From NCBI GenBank assembly GCA_913053915.1, contig CAJXGP010000031.1, forward strand, positions 1 to 10,458: a DNA stretch of 10,458 nt, written 5' to 3'. Both the position numbers and the translations under genes were made by a program. A model generated the notes under the pieces. It was not told where the DNA came from. It did no database searches and was given only the letters and a program-made list of their open reading frames with translations. Positions 7,719 through 10,458 of the stretch are shown one piece after another. Positions within the stretch are counted from its first letter, which is position 1, and each line of letters starts with the position of its first letter. The DNA is from an uncultured Ignavibacteriales bacterium. GTDB lineage: Bacteria; Bacteroidota; Ignavibacteria; Ignavibacteriales; Ignavibacteriaceae.

Positions 7719-7752
7719 GGAATAACGACTTTTTATTTTAAATATCCTTGTT
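7714..7752. repeat. Perfect 8-bp inverted repeat between ppdK and queA
   Basis: AACAAGGA (7714-7721) and TCCTTGTT (7745-7752) are perfect inverted copies separated by 23 bp. The repeat lies between the ppdK stop and the queA start, and one arm overlaps the candidate -35 box of queA. It may act as the ppdK transcript end, as an operator, or be chance. No T-run directly follows on the minus strand, so a standard terminator is doubtful. Confidence 0.4.
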
Positions 7753-7802
7753 AAAATCTTGTGTCGGAATTCCCTGTTCAATAGAATTTAAACGTTATCT
7801 AA

Positions 7803-10067
7803 TTATTTTTTGTCTCTTAAAGCTGCCCTTGCTGCCGCAAGCCTTGCAATAGGAACACGGAATGGTGAACAACTAACGTAGTTCAAACCAATTCTGTGGC
7901 AGAACTCAACGGATTCCGGCTCGCCGCCGTGTTCTCCGCAAATTCCTACTTTTAGTTTTGGGCGTACAGAACGTCCCTTCAGTGTTCCCATTTCCACTAA
8001 TTGCCCAACGCCATTTTGGTCTAAACTTTCAAACGGATCGCGTGGAAGAATCTCTTTGTCCACATATTCAGGAAGAAATTTACCCGCATCGTCGCGCGAA
8101 AGCCCAAAGGTAGTCTGTGTCAAGTCGTTTGTTCCGAAACTAAAAAATTCGGCAACTTCGGCAATTTCATCAGCTGTTAAAGCGGCTCTCGGTAATTCAA
8201 TCATTGTTCCTACAAGATAATTAACACGTTTGCCTTTCGCTTTGAAAACTTTTTCGGCAGTTTCTCTAATAATATTTGCCTGAAGTTTCAATTCGTTTAC
8301 GTGGCTTACAAGGGGAATCATAATTTCAGGTTTCACTTTTATTCCTTTTTTAGCAACTGCAACAGCAGCCTCGAATAAAGCCTGCGCCTGCATCTCGGTT
8401 ATTTCCGGATAGCTGATTCCAAGACGGCAGCCGCGGAAACCGAGCATTGGATTGAACTCGTGTAGTGCCTCTATTTTTTCTTTTATTCTTTTAGCCGGCA
8501 CATCAATAATTTTTGCAAGCTCATTTATCTCTTTATCTGTATGCGGTAAAAACTCGTGCAATGGCGGGTCGAGCAGGCGAACGGTTACGGGAAGTCCCTG
8601 CATGGCTTCAAAAATACCTTCGAAATCTTTCCGCTGAATGGGAAGCAATCCGTCGAGAGCTTTTCTTCTGCCTTCTTCATCTTCGGCGAGAATCATTTCG
8701 CGCATGGCAACGATTTTGTCGCCACCGAAGAACATGTGCTCGGTACGGCAGAGTCCGATTCCTTTTGCGCCAAACTCGCGGGCCACGCGGGCATCCAGTG
8801 GTGTGTCAGCATTCGTTCTGACGCCCAGCCTGGCTTTTTTATCGGAAAGTTTCATCAACTTACCAAAGTATCCGCTCATTTCCGGGTCAACGGTTTTTAT
8901 CATGCCGTCATACACTTCGCCTGTGGAACCGTTCAGGGAGATAAAATCACCCTCTTTGTATTTGTTACCATCCATTTCGAGCGTTTTGGCTTTATAATCG
9001 ACTTTGATACTTCCGGCGCCGGAGACACAGCATTTGCCCATTCCGCGGGCCACTACGGCAGCGTGAGATGTCATTCCGCCACGGGCGGTGAGAATACCTT
9101 CTGCAGAGTTCATACCTTTGAGGTCTTCGGGGGAAGTCTCAATGCGTACCAGAACTACTTTTTTACCTTCGGTAGCCCATTTTTCCGCATCATCAGCATG
9201 GAAAACGATCTGTCCGGTAGCTGCTCCGGGAGAAGCGGGTAACCCTTTGGCCACCACTTTGGCTTTGGTAACAGCCTCTTTGTCGAATACAGGATGCAAG
9301 AGTTCATCCAGTTTATTTGGTTCAACACGCATAACGGCTTCATCTTTGGTGATGAGTTTTTCGTGCAGCATATCCATGGCAATCTTCACCATGGCAGCGC
9401 CGGTACGTTTACCGTTACGGGTTTGCAGCAGCCAGAGTTTGCCATCCTGAATGGTAAACTCCATATCCTGCATGTCGCGGTAATGTTTTTCCAGATTTTC
9501 CTGAGTACTGAAAAGGTCTTTGTAAACTTCCGGCATGGCTTCTTCGAGCGAAGGATATTTCTCTGCTCTTTCTTCTTCCGAGACATTGGCCAGTTTTGCC
9601 CAGCGTTTGGAGCCTTCCAGTGTGATTTGCTGTGGTGTGCGGATACCGGCAACCACATCTTCGCCCTGTGCATTGATAAGGTATTCGCCGATAAAAATAT
9701 TCTCGCCGGTGGCAGCATCGCGGGTAAAAGCCACGCCGGTAGCCGATGAATTACCCATGTTTCCAAATACCATAGCCTGAACGCTTACAGCGGTTCCCCA
9801 CTCATCGGGAATTTTATTCAGTTTGCGGTAGAGGATAGCTCTTTCGTTCATCCAGCTGTCGAATACAGCCATAATGGCTCCCCAGAGTTGTTCCCACGGG
9901 TCATCGGGAAAGTCGTGTCCGGTTTGCTTTTTCACAGCGGCTTTAAATTGAGCCACCATCTCTTTCAGGTCGTCGGCAGTGAGCTCGGTATCGAGTGCTA
10001 CGCCGCGTTTTTTCTTTATCTCGCCGATGATAATTTCAAAAGGGTCTTCGGCTTCTTGGGTTGCTGT
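7803..10067 (-). CDS. ppdK: Pyruvate, phosphate dikinase, N-terminus missing at a sequence breakpoint
   Basis: PPDK interconverts pyruvate, ATP and phosphate with phosphoenolpyruvate, AMP and pyrophosphate in the cytosol, by a swivelling phosphohistidine domain. Recognisable sequence starts near 10050 at DPFEIII, which matches about residue 150 of the roughly 870-900-residue family, and runs to TAA at 7805-7803. Counting from the internal ATG at 9959: ATP-grasp elements include AMVFGNMG (62-69), [15 protein letters not shown] and [11 protein letters not shown] (177-187); the phosphohistidine loop is [15 protein letters not shown] with the catalytic His at 299 (codon near 9065-9063); the PEP/pyruvate TIM barrel has [32 protein letters not shown] and GICGEHGG with the catalytic Cys at 674. 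The frame is open to TAG at 10070-10068, so the 9959 ATG is not the true start: [19 protein letters not shown] upstream is conserved PPDK sequence. Nothing N-terminal to this is present. G+C is well above that of the neighbouring genes. Confidence 0.95.
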   Translation of the reverse strand, partial: TATQEAEDPFEIIIGEIKKKRGVALDTELTADDLKEMVAQFKAAVKKQTGHDFPDDPWEQLWGAIMAVFDSWMNERAILYRKLNKIPDEWGTAVSVQAMVFGNMGNSSATGVAFTRDAATGENIFIGEYLINAQGEDVVAGIRTPQQITLEGSKRWAKLANVSEEERAEKYPSLEEAMPEVYKDLFSTQENLEKHYRDMQDMEFTIQDGKLWLLQTRNGKRTGAAMVKIAMDMLHEKLITKDEAVMRVEPNKLDELLHPVFDKEAVTKAKVVAKGLPASPGAATGQIVFHADDAEKWATEGKKVVLVRIETSPEDLKGMNSAEGILTARGGMTSHAAVVARGMGKCCVSGAGSIKVDYKAKTLEMDGNKYKEGDFISLNGSTGEVYDGMIKTVDPEMSGYFGKLMKLSDKKARLGVRTNADTPLDARVAREFGAKGIGLCRTEHMFFGGDKIVAMREMILAEDEEGRRKALDGLLPIQRKDFEGIFEAMQGLPVTVRLLDPPLHEFLPHTDKEINELAKIIDVPAKRIKEKIEALHEFNPMLGFRGCRLGISYPEITEMQAQALFEAAVAVAKKGIKVKPEIMIPLVSHVNELKLQANIIRETAEKVFKAKGKRVNYLVGTMIELPRAALTADEIAEVAEFFSFGTNDLTQTTFGLSRDDAGKFLPEYVDKEILPRDPFESLDQNGVGQLVEMGTLKGRSVRPKLKVGICGEHGGEPESVEFCHRIGLNYVSCSPFRVPIARLAAARAALRDKK

Positions 10068-10219
10068 CTATAGCAATCATCGTCGCGGACCAGTTGGTCA
10101 TACGCAGACGCCTCGCACAGATCTGATGCACAGACCGCTATGCCAAAGTCGTCATCATGTAGATGTACGCGACCCTCAACGTCTACGATTGCCTTACCAC
10201 AAATCTCACAGTGACTCAT
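10016..10219 (-). CDS. Small Cys-rich, possibly zinc-binding protein, fused into ppdK DNA
   Basis: I do not recognise the family. The frame starts [16 protein letters not shown] at ATG 10219-10217, preceded by AGGAGA (10232-10227) 7 nt away, a strong Shine-Dalgarno unlike the rest of the window. The protein has CxxC (residues 4 and 7) and CX4C (30 and 35) with an acidic stretch HLHDDD between, a pattern that could hold one zinc ion, as in small treble-clef or phage zinc proteins. About 50 residues belong to the GC-rich tail; after roughly residue 50-54 the frame passes the breakpoint and reads ppdK DNA in a wrong frame until TAA at 10018-10016, so the natural C-terminus is lost. A 15-codon frame beginning MPCPNCRRRK (10253-10206) overlaps its start, and the same frame stays open upstream to 10438 with a CCKCG motif. 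A protein-coding role is plausible but unproven. Confidence 0.45.
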   Translation of the reverse strand: MSHCEICGKAIVDVEGRVHLHDDDFGIAVCASDLCEASAYDQLVRDDDCYRQQPKKPKTLLKLSSAR

Positions 10220-10458
10220 GCGCCTTTCTCCTACGGCAGTTGGGGCAGGGCATTTCGGGGCTCCCCCACCCGCAAGTCTGCGGAAAGTCCCCAAGCAGTT
10301 ACGCCCATTCAAAATGCGTGAACACATCGCATCGCGCCACGCATTAGCAGCTCCGAACCCACATTTGCAACAGTAGTTGGGAAAGGCGAAGGTCGCACCT
10401 GGGTCGCCATCCTCTGGTGACCCATTCTCCCTGCGCAAGCGGCGTACCCCGGCCGCAC
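10066..10458. other. GC-rich terminal segment unrelated to the rest of the window
   Basis: From about 10050-10075 to the right end the sequence changes from ppdK to unrelated DNA of about 60% G+C (hand count of 10081-10140: 36 of 60). It has different base use and a strong Shine-Dalgarno site. No PPDK N-terminus can be read from it in any frame. A short inverted repeat, TTGCT-GTCTAT-AGCAA (10061-10076), lies at the breakpoint. The segment could be phage or actinobacterial-like DNA, or a mis-joined read end at a contig terminus. I cannot tell these apart from the sequence alone. Confidence 0.7.

Noticed and set aside
8452..9780. Several long plus-strand open frames opposite ppdK, one of 228 codons
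   Set aside because: They lie antisense to strongly conserved PPDK coding sequence, have odd compositions and no family features; they are by-products of its G+C-rich codons.
10066..10458. Integrated prophage or mobile element with an attachment site
   Set aside because: No integrase, no direct repeat flanking the joint and no second boundary in the window; an assembly chimera explains it as well.

Overview
The window is a mostly AT-rich (roughly one third G+C), chromosome-like stretch of housekeeping genes. RecG, GpsA, PlsY, IspD, QueA and the PPDK type fit the Bacteroidota/Ignavibacteriota group; I lean towards an Ignavibacteria-like organism, but that is an inference from protein style and base composition, with no search behind it. 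Shine-Dalgarno sites are weak or absent at several genes, as is common in that group.

Layout: (1) 1-1399, minus strand, the N-terminal 466 codons of recG, running off the left edge. (2) About 110 bp of divergent spacer with a perfect 14-bp palindrome. (3) 1512-2885, plus strand, a dGTPase (dgt) gene broken by two in-frame stops and a foreign-looking middle segment, probably a pseudogene. (4) 3185-4864, minus strand, a compact plsY-gpsA pair for glycerophospholipid synthesis. (5) 4865-5657, a 793-bp gap without a recognisable gene, holding a nested inverted repeat. (6) 5658-6335 ispD (isoprenoid precursors) and 6589-7623 queA (queuosine tRNA modification), minus strand, each with a plausible promoter. 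(7) From 7803 to about 10065, minus strand, ppdK for pyruvate phosphate dikinase, missing its first ~150 residues. (8) About 10065-10458, a GC-rich (~60%) unrelated tail with a small Cys-rich reading frame.

The genes are ordinary metabolism and maintenance: PlsY and GpsA make and use glycerol-3-phosphate for membrane lipid, IspD serves the MEP isoprenoid route, QueA acts in tRNA modification, and PPDK interconverts pyruvate and phosphoenolpyruvate.

I found no convincing new biological system. The points worth a second look are the broken dgt gene, the abrupt breakpoint inside ppdK, the G+C shift within ppdK, and several intergenic palindromes and inverted repeats. The right-hand breakpoint may well be an assembly chimera rather than biology.
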